This document shows, piece after piece, positions 1-8,488 of a stretch of 64,000 nucleotides of DNA. The stretch spans positions 97,482 through 161,481 of the forward strand of contig JAAYVF010000008.1 in the NCBI GenBank assembly GCA_012517325.1. Reading direction: 5' to 3'. The notes under the pieces were generated by a model. It had not been told where the DNA came from. It did no database searches and worked only from the letters and a program-made list of their open reading frames with translations. Position 1 is the stretch's first letter, and every line of letters begins with the position of its first letter. Position numbers and translations under genes: made by a program. The stretch is from Myxococcales bacterium. GTDB lineage: Bacteria; Lernaellota; Lernaellaia; Lernaellales; Lernaellaceae.

Positions 1-513
1 GAAGCGCAGATAGATTTCCTGCCGTTCGCCGGGCGCCAGGTGGAAGGAAAAAACCGCTTGCCGCTTGTCGATTTCACGATCCCGAAACGGCCGCCGGAAA
101 TCAACCGTCTTTTGCTGATAACGACCGTCGCCCAGGGGGAAAAAGGCGTCCAGCGTCTGCAACACCGGCATCTCGCAAATGAGATAGCGGGTGAGCGCCC
201 GTTCGGTACGATTGTGGATGGTGAAGCGCGCCCAGACCGCCGCGTGCGTCAAACCGAAGTTGGGAACCTTGTCGTGGCTGGGCGCAAACCGCGCGGTCAG
301 CGGCTCTTGCGTCACCCGCTCGATCGACCATTCATTTTTTCCGTCGATCAGGGTTTCGAGGTAAGGGCCAAGTAGGGTCCGCGACCGGCTCGCGTCCAGC
401 TCCAACACCTCCGCGGCTCGACCCTGAACCGGAACGACCAACAACAAAAGGAACCACGCCAAACCGAGCAACCGCCCCGATTGAATAAATCTAAAAAATA
501 TACGTTTTGCCAT
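1..513 (-). CDS. 7TMR-DISM sensor protein, N-terminal part (partial)
   Basis: The gene is read leftwards from an ATG at 511-513 and runs off the window, leaving 171 visible residues. It opens with a basic start and a hydrophobic stretch (WFLLLLVVPVQG), which looks like a signal peptide. The following region resembles the extracytoplasmic 7TMR-DISMED2 domain: a 'WARFTIHNRTE' strand, then 'MPVLQTLDAFFPLGDG', then 'LAPGERQEIYLRF' at the edge. In that family the domain precedes seven membrane helices and a histidine kinase, diguanylate cyclase or similar output, so this is probably a ligand-sensing signalling protein. The output domain lies outside the window and cannot be named. The family assignment is by pattern recall. 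Confidence 0.75.
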   Translation of the reverse strand, partial: MAKRIFFRFIQSGRLLGLAWFLLLLVVPVQGRAAEVLELDASRSRTLLGPYLETLIDGKNEWSIERVTQEPLTARFAPSHDKVPNFGLTHAAVWARFTIHNRTERALTRYLICEMPVLQTLDAFFPLGDGRYQQKTVDFRRPFRDREIDKRQAVFSFHLAPGERQEIYLRF

Positions 514-639
514 TATCGCCCTAACACGAATCCCACCCCCCACCGTACCTCGGCGGTTTACCATACTTATTTTTCTCGGGTGATCAATAGCTGAACGGAT
601 TTGGCACTCAGTGAATCATTCGCGTCTTTCGAATAATTG

Positions 640-669
640 AGTATACAATCCCATCGGTGTTTTTAACAA
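640..669 (-). promoter_or_regulatory. Candidate sigma70-type promoter for the sensor gene
   Basis: Read on the minus strand there is TTGTTA (664-669), an 18-base spacer and TATACT (640-645). It would give a leader of about 120 nt before the ATG at 513. The surrounding 514-768 stretch is AT-rich and holds no convincing gene. Confidence 0.45.
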
Positions 670-768
670 GTCATTTTTTTAACGAAATAGTTAATTCAGA
701 GAGGCAACAATTCCGGTTTCAGGTAGCCGCCATCACTCCGGACCGACGGCGGACTGCCGCGCGCGATA

Positions 769-1125
769 TCAACGCAACAGATTGATCAGATGCGCCGCCA
801 ACCATCCGACGATAAAGATGCCGCCGACCAGCAGGCTGTAATCCCGCCAGTCTTTCATTGTGGCTTTTTCACCGTTGGCCGTCCGGCCCGAGAAACGGGT
901 GATATCGAACAGGCGGGCCAGGATCGTCGCGATCAGCACCAGCCAAAAGACCAGATCAAGCGGATGAAACCAGGGCCATTTGTTGATGACAATCGAAATC
1001 GTCAGGAAAAGCAGAACACCGGTGCCGAGCAGCATCCAAACCGCACGAAGCAACGCTCCCAGACAACTGCTGGACGACTCTGGCTGAGCGGCGACGGCCG
1101 GTTCGACTTCTTTGCTCTTTTTCAA
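769..1125 (-). CDS. Small two-helix membrane protein, unknown function
   Basis: This is a 118-residue protein. The open frame reaches 1137, but GGAGG lies at the first codons of the longer frame and sits five bases before the TTG at 1123-1125, so I take TTG as the start. A Lys/Glu-rich N-terminus is followed by a helix (VWMLLGTGVLLFLTISIVI), a second hydrophobic stretch (LDLVFWLVLIATILARLF) and a third near the C-terminus (YSLLVGGIFIVGWLAAHLI), giving two or three membrane segments. There are no recognisable catalytic motifs. I do not recognise the family. It is isolated between the sensor and a divergent lipoprotein. Confidence 0.6.
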   Translation of the reverse strand: MKKSKEVEPAVAAQPESSSSCLGALLRAVWMLLGTGVLLFLTISIVINKWPWFHPLDLVFWLVLIATILARLFDITRFSGRTANGEKATMKDWRDYSLLVGGIFIVGWLAAHLINLLR

Positions 1126-1486
1126 TTTCGCCTCCAAAAATGTCGCTACGCCGCGCCATTCGGAACAAATGGCATGGCTGTCCCGAACAGCAGGTCGAAA
1201 ACGGCAAATTTTTGGATGGCGGCCCGACCACCCGGTTAGGTCCTGCGACGATCATCCGATCGTCACACCCTTGGGAAAATCCTTGCGGATCAAGGAGCGG
1301 AAAATCAAACAACGGATGCAGTATAAGCTTTTGTCGCCGAATGTAAAGATTCCGCCTGGTCGGCCGTATTTTTACGGCTGTAATTGCTCAATATCGGATA
1401 ACATTTTTCCGGTTGCCAGGAATTCCCGAATTTTGATAAGTATTCGTTTGGCGCGAAAAAAAACGACTACCTCGGGAGGAACGGCA
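1126..1486. other. Intergenic stretch, possible promoter for the lectin-like lipoprotein
   Basis: About 360 bases between divergent genes. I see no convincing gene. Near its right end TTGCCA (1413-1418), an 18-base spacer and TAAGTA (1437-1442) could form a weak promoter for the gene at 1487, with a leader of about 40 nt. Confidence 0.35.
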
Positions 1487-2236
1487 ATGCCCTACCGGAA
1501 AATGGCGTTCGGTTCGCTTTCGCTGCTGGCGGGTCTGGCGGCGCTGCTTTTCGTCTGGTCCTGCGACAACGGTGACGAGGATGACCCGGCCGGTCTGGCC
1601 GCCGGCGAATGGGTGCTGGTGGAAGCCGCGGCCTGGGACGGCGACCGGATCGTGCTGACGCCCGATCAGCCCGACACCGTGGGCGGCGCCTGGTACACGG
1701 CCTCGTTCGACCTGGCGCTCGACTTCGACCTGCGGTTCGACGTCTACCTGGGCGATCACGACGAGGAAGGCGCCGACGGCATCGTCTTTGTGATCGCCAC
1801 CGAAAGCGTCGCCGCGCAAACCGGCGAAGGGCTCGGCTACCAGGGCATCGTGCCCTCCATCGGCATCGAACTGGATACCTACCCCAACGACGGCGCGCAC
1901 CTGGGAGGCAACCTGGGCGACCCGCTCGACGACCACCTCGCCGTCGATGTCGACGGCTCGGCGGATCACCACAACTCGACCCGCCCGCTGGTGACGCTGC
2001 CCAACCTCGAGGACGGCACGGTGCACGATCTGCGGGTGCGGTGGACGGCGGCGACGGAGCTGTTGGAGGTGTTTCTGGATTCGACCGCGCCGACGATTTC
2101 CTACGACGAGGATTTCATCGACCAGAACCTCGGCGGCGAAACCCTGGTGCGCCTGGGCTTCACCGGCTCGACCGGCGTCTACAGCAACGTGCAGTACATC
2201 GTGCCGGTGAAATTCGCCAGCAACCGCGGCGAGTGA
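1487..2236 (+). CDS. Lipoprotein with L-type lectin-like domain
   Basis: This is a 249-residue protein. The ATG at 1487 is preceded by GGGAGGAACGGCA, a good ribosome site; an upstream in-frame extension has no such support. The N-terminus is a lipoprotein signal ending in 'LFVWSC', followed by a short acidic stretch (DNGDEDD). The rest resembles the L-type (legume-type) lectin fold: 'EEGADGIVFVI', a central 'GIVPSIGIELDTYPND' with the Asp expected at the metal/sugar site, 'DDHLAVDVDG' and 'VHDLRVRWTAATELLEVFLD'. A role in binding surface glycans is inferred from the fold. It is likely a single-gene unit. Confidence 0.8.
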   Translation: MPYRKMAFGSLSLLAGLAALLFVWSCDNGDEDDPAGLAAGEWVLVEAAAWDGDRIVLTPDQPDTVGGAWYTASFDLALDFDLRFDVYLGDHDEEGADGIVFVIATESVAAQTGEGLGYQGIVPSIGIELDTYPNDGAHLGGNLGDPLDDHLAVDVDGSADHHNSTRPLVTLPNLEDGTVHDLRVRWTAATELLEVFLDSTAPTISYDEDFIDQNLGGETLVRLGFTGSTGVYSNVQYIVPVKFASNRGE

Positions 2237-2240
2237 TCGC

Positions 2241-2317
2241 TCACCCTGAACGACACTTTTCGTCACCCTGAACGACACTTTTCGTCACCCTGAACGACAC
2301 TTTTCGTCACCCTGAAC
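2241..2317. repeat. Three tandem copies of a 22-bp unit plus a partial fourth
   Basis: The unit, beginning TCACCCTGAACGACACTTTT, is repeated exactly at 2241, 2263 and 2285. Its first 11 bases recur at 2307, where they run into the inverted repeat that follows. The array lies directly downstream of the lectin-like gene. Confidence 0.9.
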
Positions 2318-2366
2318 TTGTTTCAGGGTCTGAAGCCCGGATGCTGAAACAAGTTCGGCATGACGG
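2305..2366. repeat. Imperfect palindrome of the 'CTGAACTTGTTTCAG' interspersed-repeat type
   Basis: The left arm CTGAACTTGTTTCAG (2312-2326) pairs with CTGAAACAAGTTCGG (2344-2358), and the outer bases CGTCA/TGACG also match. Palindromes of this wording are recalled as common intergenic elements in many GC-rich bacterial genomes. It could form a hairpin in RNA from either side. Confidence 0.7.
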
Positions 2367-2394
2367 ATTGGTCGGCATTTCCCCCTCATCCCTG

Positions 2395-2419
2395 CCCTTC
2401 TCCCACGAAGGGAGAAGGG
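2395..2419. repeat. Perfect inverted repeat CCCTTCTCCC / GGGAGAAGGG
   Basis: Ten-base arms are separated by five bases. This is a second common type of intergenic palindrome. With 2241-2366 it makes 2237-2558 a repeat patch without genes; the short open frames across it show no ribosome sites or family features. Confidence 0.65.
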
Positions 2420-2558
2420 AAAGCAGTTTCGCCCTTCGCCCTTGCATGGGGTCGGGGGTTCCGGCTTGCGCACAGAAAGACAGTGATCGTTTTTTTTCGC
2501 GGTTCGGCCGATGGACCTCAACGACACCGGCCCGCGAAACGGTCGAAAACGAAGCCGA

Positions 2559-5126
2559 TCACTTGAACCGGAACTCGCCCTCCTTGAAATCGACTTTCAC
2601 CTGTTGGCCCGTTTTGATTTCGCCGGCGATGATTTTTTCGGACAACGGCTCCAGCACGTGCTCCTGAATGGCCCGTTTGAGCGGCCGGGCGCCGTAGGCC
2701 GGGTCGTAGCCGATCTCGGCCAGCCGGTCCTTGGCGCGCGCGGACAGATCCAGAACGATCTCGCGCGCCGCCAGCAGTTTTTCGTACCGCGCCAGTTGGA
2801 TGTCCACGATGCGCCGGATGTCGTCCTTGCCCAGCCGGTTGAAGATCAGGATCGCGTCGACCCGGTTGAGGAACTCGGGGCGGAACGTCGCCCGCAACGC
2901 CTCGTTGGCCAGCCGTTCGATCTCGGCCCGGTCGTCGAGTTCCAGCATGTACTGACTGCCGACGTTCGAGGTCAGGATCAGGATCGTGTTGCGGAAATCG
3001 ACCGTGCGCCCGTGGCCGTCGGTCAGGCGGCCGTCGTCGAGCACTTGCAACAAGACGTTGAACACGTCGGTATGCGCTTTTTCGATCTCATCCAGCAGCA
3101 CCACGCTGTACGGCCGGCGGCGGACCGCCTCGGTGAGTTGGCCGCCCTCGTCGTAGCCGACGTATCCCGGCGGCGCGCCGATCAGCCGGCTGACGGTGTG
3201 CTTTTCCATGTATTCGCTCATGTCGAGGCGCACCATGGCGCGCTCGTCGTCGAACAGGAACTCGGCCAGCGAGCGCGCGAGTTCCGTCTTGCCCACGCCC
3301 GTCGGGCCGAGAAACAAAAACGAGCCGATCGGCCGGTTGGGATCGGCGATGCCGGCCCGCGACAGGCGGATGGCTTTGGCGACGCGCGACACGGCCTCGT
3401 CCTGCCCCACCAGTCGCGCGCGCAGGCGCTCTTCCATCTTGAGCAGCCGCCCGCTTTCCGTTTCGAGCATTTTCGACAGCGGAATGCCGGTCCATTTGGA
3501 AATGACGAAGGCGATGTCCTCGTCGGTCACTTCCTCGCGCACGAAAGCGCCGGCTTGTTGTTCTTGCTTCAGTTCGTTTTGCAACGAAGCCAGCCGTTTG
3601 CCCAATTCCGGCAACCGGCCGTATTCCAGCTCGGCGGCCCGCTGCAGATCGCCGACGCGCCGCGCGTTTTCCATCTCGGTTTTCAGTTGATCGCTCTCCT
3701 CGTTGACCTGGCGAATCCGGCCGACCAGGTCGCGCTGCCGCTGCCACCGCGCCTTCATTTCGTCCGTCTGTTTCTGCAAGGCCTTGATTTCCTCGTCCAG
3801 CTCGGCGAGGCGGCTCTTGTCCTTGTGTTTTTCCATCAACAGCGCCTGCCGCTCGACCTGTAGCCGCACGACCCGGCGCTGGATATCGTCGATCGGCGTG
3901 GGCACGCTTTCGATTTCCATCTTCAGCCGACTGGCCGCTTCGTCGACCAGGTCGATGGCCTTGTCGGGCAGAAAGCGGTCGGCGATGTAGCGCGCCGATA
4001 GCCGCGCCGCCGCCACCAGCGCCGCGTCCTGGATGCGGATGCCGTGATGCACCTCGTACTTTTCCTTGATGCCGCGCAGGATGGCGATGGTGTCCTCGAC
4101 CGACGGCTCGCCGATAAAAACGGGCTGGAAGCGGCGTTCGAGCGCTTTATCCTTTTCGATGTGCTTGCGGTATTCGTCCAGCGTGGTGGCGCCGATGCAG
4201 TGCAGTTGGCCGCGCGCCAGGGCGGGCTTGAGCATGTTGGCCGCGTCCTGCGCGCCCTCGGCCGCGCCGGCCCCAACGACCGTATGCAGTTCGTCGATAA
4301 ACAAGATGACCCGTCCCTGGGCGGCGGCGATTTCCTTCAGCACGGCCTTGAGCCGGTCTTCGAATTCGCCGCGGTATTTGGCGCCGGCCACCAGCGCGCC
4401 GAGATCCAGCGCCAGGGCGCGCTTGTCCTTCAGGCTCTCGGGCACGTCGCCGGCGACGATCCGTTGGGCGATACCTTCGACAATGGCCGTCTTGCCGACG
4501 CCGGGTTCGCCGATCAGCACCGGGTTGTTTTTCGTCCGGCGCGACAGCACCTGGATGGCGCGGCGGATTTCCTCGTCGCGGCCGATCACCGGATCGAGCT
4601 TGCCCTGGCGGGCCAGTTCGGTCAGGTCCTGACAATATTTTTCAAGCGCCTGGAACTTCGCCTCCGGGTCGGAATCGGTGACGCGGTGCGAGCCGCGCAC
4701 TTCCATCAGGGCCTTGAGCAGGTCGTCGGTGCGGATGCCGTGCTTGCGAAAAGCGGCCTGCAGCGATTTGCCCGCGCCGCCCGCGACGGCCAGCAGCAGG
4801 TGCTCGGCCGAAAGGTAGTCGTCCTTCATCTGGTCGGCGATTTTCTGCGCGGCGTCGAACAGCACGCTGAATTCGTGGCCGGCATGGACCTCGGCCCCGT
4901 GCGCCTTGGGCAGGCGATCGATCACCTCGCGCACATCGGCCTTCAACGCGTCGGGCGAAGTGCCGAGTTTTTCCAGAATCGGCCTGATCAGGCCTTCTTC
5001 CTGATCGAGCAGCACGGCAAATAGGTGCGCCGCCAGGATTTCCGGGTTGCCGTTTTCACGGGCGAGGCTTTCCGCCCCGGCCACGGCCTCGCGCAGTTTG
5101 ACGGTCATTTTTTCGAAAGAAATCAT
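2559..5126 (-). CDS. clpB: ClpB-type ATP-dependent disaggregase
   Basis: This is an 855-residue protein, full length for the family. ClpB is a hexameric AAA+ machine that works with DnaK to pull apart aggregates in the cytoplasm. The visible order is: Clp N-domain (about 1-145), AAA-1 with Walker A GEPGVGKT (206-213) and Walker B ILFIDE (274-279), a long coiled-coil middle domain (about 405-525, rich in Gln/Glu/Arg) and AAA-2 with Walker A GPTGVGKT (607-614), followed by the C-terminal small domain. The middle domain marks ClpB rather than ClpA or ClpC. It is probably transcribed alone; I found no CIRCE operator upstream. Confidence 0.97.
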   Translation of the reverse strand: MISFEKMTVKLREAVAGAESLARENGNPEILAAHLFAVLLDQEEGLIRPILEKLGTSPDALKADVREVIDRLPKAHGAEVHAGHEFSVLFDAAQKIADQMKDDYLSAEHLLLAVAGGAGKSLQAAFRKHGIRTDDLLKALMEVRGSHRVTDSDPEAKFQALEKYCQDLTELARQGKLDPVIGRDEEIRRAIQVLSRRTKNNPVLIGEPGVGKTAIVEGIAQRIVAGDVPESLKDKRALALDLGALVAGAKYRGEFEDRLKAVLKEIAAAQGRVILFIDELHTVVGAGAAEGAQDAANMLKPALARGQLHCIGATTLDEYRKHIEKDKALERRFQPVFIGEPSVEDTIAILRGIKEKYEVHHGIRIQDAALVAAARLSARYIADRFLPDKAIDLVDEAASRLKMEIESVPTPIDDIQRRVVRLQVERQALLMEKHKDKSRLAELDEEIKALQKQTDEMKARWQRQRDLVGRIRQVNEESDQLKTEMENARRVGDLQRAAELEYGRLPELGKRLASLQNELKQEQQAGAFVREEVTDEDIAFVISKWTGIPLSKMLETESGRLLKMEERLRARLVGQDEAVSRVAKAIRLSRAGIADPNRPIGSFLFLGPTGVGKTELARSLAEFLFDDERAMVRLDMSEYMEKHTVSRLIGAPPGYVGYDEGGQLTEAVRRRPYSVVLLDEIEKAHTDVFNVLLQVLDDGRLTDGHGRTVDFRNTILILTSNVGSQYMLELDDRAEIERLANEALRATFRPEFLNRVDAILIFNRLGKDDIRRIVDIQLARYEKLLAAREIVLDLSARAKDRLAEIGYDPAYGARPLKRAIQEHVLEPLSEKIIAGEIKTGQQVKVDFKEGEFRFK

Positions 5127-5230
5127 TGTCTTTCATTTCCTTACGTCACTGGTCTGCCCCGGCCGGACATCGCAGGCCGAGGAATCGCCACTTTATTTCG
5201 CATGAAAAATAAGGCTGCCAGGGCGCAATA

Positions 5231-5905
5231 TCAAGATTCCGGCTTTTTTAAATTGACCTGCGGAATCTCCATCAACCGATCCATTATTTTGTTGAGATGG
5301 TCGCGGATGGTTCGGGACTCCTGCCAGATTTCGCCGAGGGAATCCTCCTCGATGAAGGACTCTTTCTCGACCTTTTGCGCCAGGTTTTCCGCCGCCTGCA
5401 CCAGCAATTTCCAATTTTTCTGAAATTCGGTCAGCGGTTTACGCCCGCCACCCGGGCGGCGCCGGCCTTTTCCTTTAACCACTTGCCGCAACCGGCGCAC
5501 CGAAAAGGATTGATCCACCGCCTGACACCCGATACGCGATCGTTCCTCGGTATCGGCGACCTGATAAAGCACCGAATGGTGCGAGGGTGGCAACTCCTTG
5601 GCCTTTTCGAGCGGCAAGAAACGGAAGTTCACCGCGACATGAAGAAATCGGCGCAAGGCCGATTCGGAGAACGGCAGATCGGAACGCTCGCAAAGTCGGC
5701 GAAAGGACATGTTTTTCAGTGGATTTTGGGAGGAAATCTGCTCGAGGTCGTCCTGAAAAAAATGGTGAATGAGGTAGTCGCCGATTTCTTTGGCCCGCAA
5801 GGTCAGTTCGGATTCCATCAATTCTTTTTGGCCGTGCAGAAAACGAATCGCTTCATCGATTTGCCGATCCTCATGGAGAATCACGGCCTTTTTTTCGGAA
5901 TCCAT
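5231..5905 (-). CDS. Putative DNA-binding protein, family not recognised
   Basis: This is a 224-residue protein. The frame extends to 5938, but GGAGG (5913-5917 on the minus strand) sits seven bases before the ATG at 5903-5905, which fixes the start. It contains a helix-rich segment 'MSFRRLCERSDLPFSESALRRF' (about residues 75-95), reminiscent of a helix-turn-helix. A basic Gly-rich stretch (KGKGRRRPGGGRKP, about 165-178) and a charged, probably coiled C-terminus follow. Nucleic-acid binding is an inference from these features. It is divergent from hsp20 across about 215 bases and downstream of nothing obvious, so it could be a regulator, but nothing proves that. Confidence 0.65.
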   Translation of the reverse strand: MDSEKKAVILHEDRQIDEAIRFLHGQKELMESELTLRAKEIGDYLIHHFFQDDLEQISSQNPLKNMSFRRLCERSDLPFSESALRRFLHVAVNFRFLPLEKAKELPPSHHSVLYQVADTEERSRIGCQAVDQSFSVRRLRQVVKGKGRRRPGGGRKPLTEFQKNWKLLVQAAENLAQKVEKESFIEEDSLGEIWQESRTIRDHLNKIMDRLMEIPQVNLKKPES

Positions 5906-5973
5906 CGTTTTTCCTCCCGACTTTACCAACGTCATCAAACTTAGTCTTTTTTATTTTTTTTGTCAATTAGGCA

Positions 5974-6001
5974 TTGACAGCCAAAAGAAGCGATTTATTT
6001 T
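5974..6001 (+). promoter_or_regulatory. Weak promoter candidate for hsp20
   Basis: A perfect TTGACA (5974-5979) is followed after 16 bases by TATTTT (5996-6001). The leader to the ATG at 6120 would be about 110 nt. I looked for a CIRCE inverted repeat and a sigma32-type CTTGAA/CCCCAT pair and did not find them. Confidence 0.3.
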
Positions 6002-6119
6002 TTAGCCGTAAATAAGAGGCGCCGCCAAGAGGCCGAACAGGGAAAAAAGCCCGACGGGCTTCGCGGCGATGAAAAAAATAAATACAAACGTCAACTTGGA
6101 AATAAGAGGAGGAACGACC

Positions 6120-6566
6120 ATGGCAATCATCAGATGGAATCCGACCCGGGAAATCGACACTTTTCAGCGTGAAATGGGCCGCTTGTTCAACGATTTCTGG
6201 GGCACCCGCTCCCTCAACGACGACAACCTGATCGGTCAATGGAGCCCGGCGGTCGACATCTTCGAGGACACGGAAAACTACCTGGTTTCCGTCGCCCTCC
6301 CCGGTCTGAGCCAGAAGGAGATCAAGGTCAACATCGAGAACAACATGCTGACCATCAGCGGCGAGCGGAAGCTCGACAAGGAAGACAAGCGCGAAAATTA
6401 CGCGCGGATCGAACAGTTCTACGGCACCTTCACCCGTTCGTTCTCGCTGCCCAACACCATCGCCGCCGACAAGGTCGAGGCGCACATGGAAAACGGCATC
6501 CTGAAGGTGACGCTGCCCAAACGCGAGGAGACCAAACCGAAGCAAATCGAAGTGAAAGTCCACTAA
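6120..6566 (+). CDS. Small heat-shock protein, Hsp20/alpha-crystallin family
   Basis: This is a 148-residue protein that holds unfolding proteins until ATP-dependent chaperones such as ClpB/DnaK can act. The ATG at 6120 follows AAGAGGAGGAACGACC, so the upstream in-frame codons are not used. The N-terminus 'MAIIRWNPTREIDTFQREM' is typical of bacterial class A Hsp20. The crystallin core runs from 'WSPAVDIFEDTENYLV' to 'HMENGILKVTLPKRE', where 'ENGILKVTLPK' is the family signature (A-x-x-x-n-G-v-L motif). The C-terminal 'KQIEVKVH' provides the I-x-V-type tail used in oligomer assembly. A terminator follows directly. Confidence 0.95.
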   Translation: MAIIRWNPTREIDTFQREMGRLFNDFWGTRSLNDDNLIGQWSPAVDIFEDTENYLVSVALPGLSQKEIKVNIENNMLTISGERKLDKEDKRENYARIEQFYGTFTRSFSLPNTIAADKVEAHMENGILKVTLPKREETKPKQIEVKVH

Positions 6567-6594
6567 TCAAGACCGACGACGAATGCAAACGAAA

Positions 6595-6624
6595 AGCGAG
6601 GGGCTGGAGCTCCTCGCTTTTTTT
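6595..6624 (+). terminator. Rho-independent terminator after hsp20
   Basis: AGCGAGG (6595-6601) pairs with CCTCGCT (6612-6618) and is followed by a run of seven T. Confidence 0.85.
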
Positions 6625-6702
6625 AACTCCCCGCCGGTTTTTCAGCGGTTTACCACCGCGCGATAGAGCGCCCAAGCCGCTTGGTATTTATCGTGTATTT
6701 TC

Positions 6703-6731
6703 TTGATTTCCACGAATGACTGGCATAGATT
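6703..6731 (+). promoter_or_regulatory. Candidate promoter for the first radical SAM gene
   Basis: TTGATT (6703-6708), 17 bases, TAGATT (6726-6731). The distance to the ATG at 6793 leaves a leader of about 55 nt. Confidence 0.4.
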
Positions 6732-6792
6732 TCGCTCTCGCAACCAAACTTTTGCACAAATATACGAACCGGCAACCTAGAGCAAACCGACC

Positions 6793-8223
6793 ATGGCGAG
6801 AATCGCTTTTTGCCAGGAATTTCTTTATTCCTACATGAGTTTCACTGCTCTGTCGGCGGCTCTCAAACAGGCCGGGCATCAGGTTGAATTGTTTTGTTTT
6901 TCCGGTTTGTCCGATCGACCGATTCTGGATGATTTGATCCGGTTTAAGCCGGATCTGGTCGGCTTTTCCGTACTTACTCCCAGTCGCGATTGGTCCTTGG
7001 CGACGGCAAAACGGATCAAGAGTCGGCTGGATACCCTCGTCATTTTCGGCAATCTTGAAGCAATTTTTCACCCGGAGGTGATTGAAAATTCCGCGGTGGA
7101 CATCGTCTGCCGCTGGGAAGGCGAGGCGCCGCTGCTGGAATTGGCCCGGCGACTGGACCGGCGACTTTCGTATGACGATATTCCCGGATTGTGGGTTAAA
7201 ACATCGGTCGGCATCGCACGCAACGACCACCCCGGCATCCTGACGGACCTCGATGCCGCTCCGTTTCAAGACCTCGCCTTGTACGACAAATATTCCTATT
7301 TCCGCCACAGCCGGGTTCTGCCAATTCTCTGCGGTCGCGGTTGTCCGTTCAACTGCCGTTATTGTTTCAATCCTCTGTTGCGGGAATATTACGGCGGTCG
7401 CCGCTATTTGCGAAAACGCCGTGCGGAGCGGGTCATCGAGGAATTGCGGCGGCATGAGGCCGACCGTTTTTTCAAACACGTGTTGATCGTCGATGAAACG
7501 ATGTGGAACGACAACGACTGGTTGCGCGAGTTTTTGCTTCTTTATCGTCGGTACGTTCACAAACCGATCATCGCCAACTATCGCTTCGGCGCCTTGCGGG
7601 ACGAGGATTTTTTACTGATGAAGCAAGCCGGCGTGGAAGCCTTGATTGTCGCGTCGGAAACCGGAGACGAGGAGCAGCGTCGGACGCTTTTAGGAAAAAA
7701 CGTCGCCAACGAGGAAATCATTCGTGTTTGCCGGCGACTGCGCGAAGTCGGCATCGCCGTCGGGTGCAGTGTTTTTTTCGGCTTACCGGGCGATAGGGTG
7801 AACGATCATCTGCGGCGGTTGGCCTTTTTCCGAAAGTTGAACCCGACCTATCTCTGGAGCACCTTTTTTCAACCCTATCCCGGTTTGGCCCTGACCGCGG
7901 ACCCCGTCGTGCAGGCCGCCTTGCCGGCGAACGTGGAATTCCATCCGACCTATCACCACGACATCGTGCTGGACGTTCCGGAAAAAGAACGGCTGGCGCG
8001 GTTGAAAAAAATCTATTTTCTTTGCGTTAAATTCCCCCGCCTTTCGTCGTGGTTCATGCGGTTGACGAAATGGGATATCCCGTTGTTGTTCAGTGGTCTT
8101 TTCTTTCTTCATTTTGCCTACTACGCCAAGGTTTTCGAACGTTTGTCCTTTCGCCAATACCTGGCTCACGTGCGCTTGCTGGCGCTCAAACCGCTCTGGA
8201 AATATATCCTTGCCAAAAATTAA
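6793..8223 (+). CDS. Cobalamin-binding-type radical SAM protein
   Basis: This is a 476-residue protein. An N-terminal Rossmann-like region (about 1-165; 'IAFCQEFLYSYMSFTALSAA') has the layout of the B12-binding domain found in class B radical SAM enzymes, but I do not see the DxHxxG motif that places a His under cobalt. The radical SAM core follows with C184-x3-C188-x2-C191 ('CPFNCRYC'), the [4Fe-4S] ligands, and 'VASETGDEEQRRTLLGKN' further on. The C-terminus has a hydrophobic, membrane-associating stretch ('IPLLFSGLFFLHFAYYAKVF'). Such enzymes do methylations, rearrangements or ring formation, often on lipids or natural products; the substrate is unknown. It is followed by a paralogous gene. 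Confidence 0.88.
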   Translation: MARIAFCQEFLYSYMSFTALSAALKQAGHQVELFCFSGLSDRPILDDLIRFKPDLVGFSVLTPSRDWSLATAKRIKSRLDTLVIFGNLEAIFHPEVIENSAVDIVCRWEGEAPLLELARRLDRRLSYDDIPGLWVKTSVGIARNDHPGILTDLDAAPFQDLALYDKYSYFRHSRVLPILCGRGCPFNCRYCFNPLLREYYGGRRYLRKRRAERVIEELRRHEADRFFKHVLIVDETMWNDNDWLREFLLLYRRYVHKPIIANYRFGALRDEDFLLMKQAGVEALIVASETGDEEQRRTLLGKNVANEEIIRVCRRLREVGIAVGCSVFFGLPGDRVNDHLRRLAFFRKLNPTYLWSTFFQPYPGLALTADPVVQAALPANVEFHPTYHHDIVLDVPEKERLARLKKIYFLCVKFPRLSSWFMRLTKWDIPLLFSGLFFLHFAYYAKVFERLSFRQYLAHVRLLALKPLWKYILAKN

Positions 8224-8488
8224 GGACGCGCACTGTTCAACCGCTATTTTTTTGGCCATTATTGGTCAGATTTTGTTCGATTGATTGACAGGGAACAACC
8301 GTGATGATAAAAAGAACTTTAAAGAAAATGGCGACAAAACCGCGCCAAGTTTTCTAATCGATCTTTCTCACGAACGGCAACTCAAGCACTGGCGATAACC
8401 GATCGAGATCGAGAATTTGAACAACATGGTATTAACAACGGATAAATGTTGCCTGGATGGGCAAATTCACGGAGACTAGAGATAACAA

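Noticed and set aside
2341..2558. Small genes in the repeat patch
   Set aside because: The open frames cross palindromic repeats, have no ribosome sites and run into the antisense of clpB.
5127..6119. CIRCE or sigma32 heat-shock control for clpB and hsp20
   Set aside because: I looked for TTAGCACTC inverted repeats and CTTGAA/CCCCAT pairs and did not find them.
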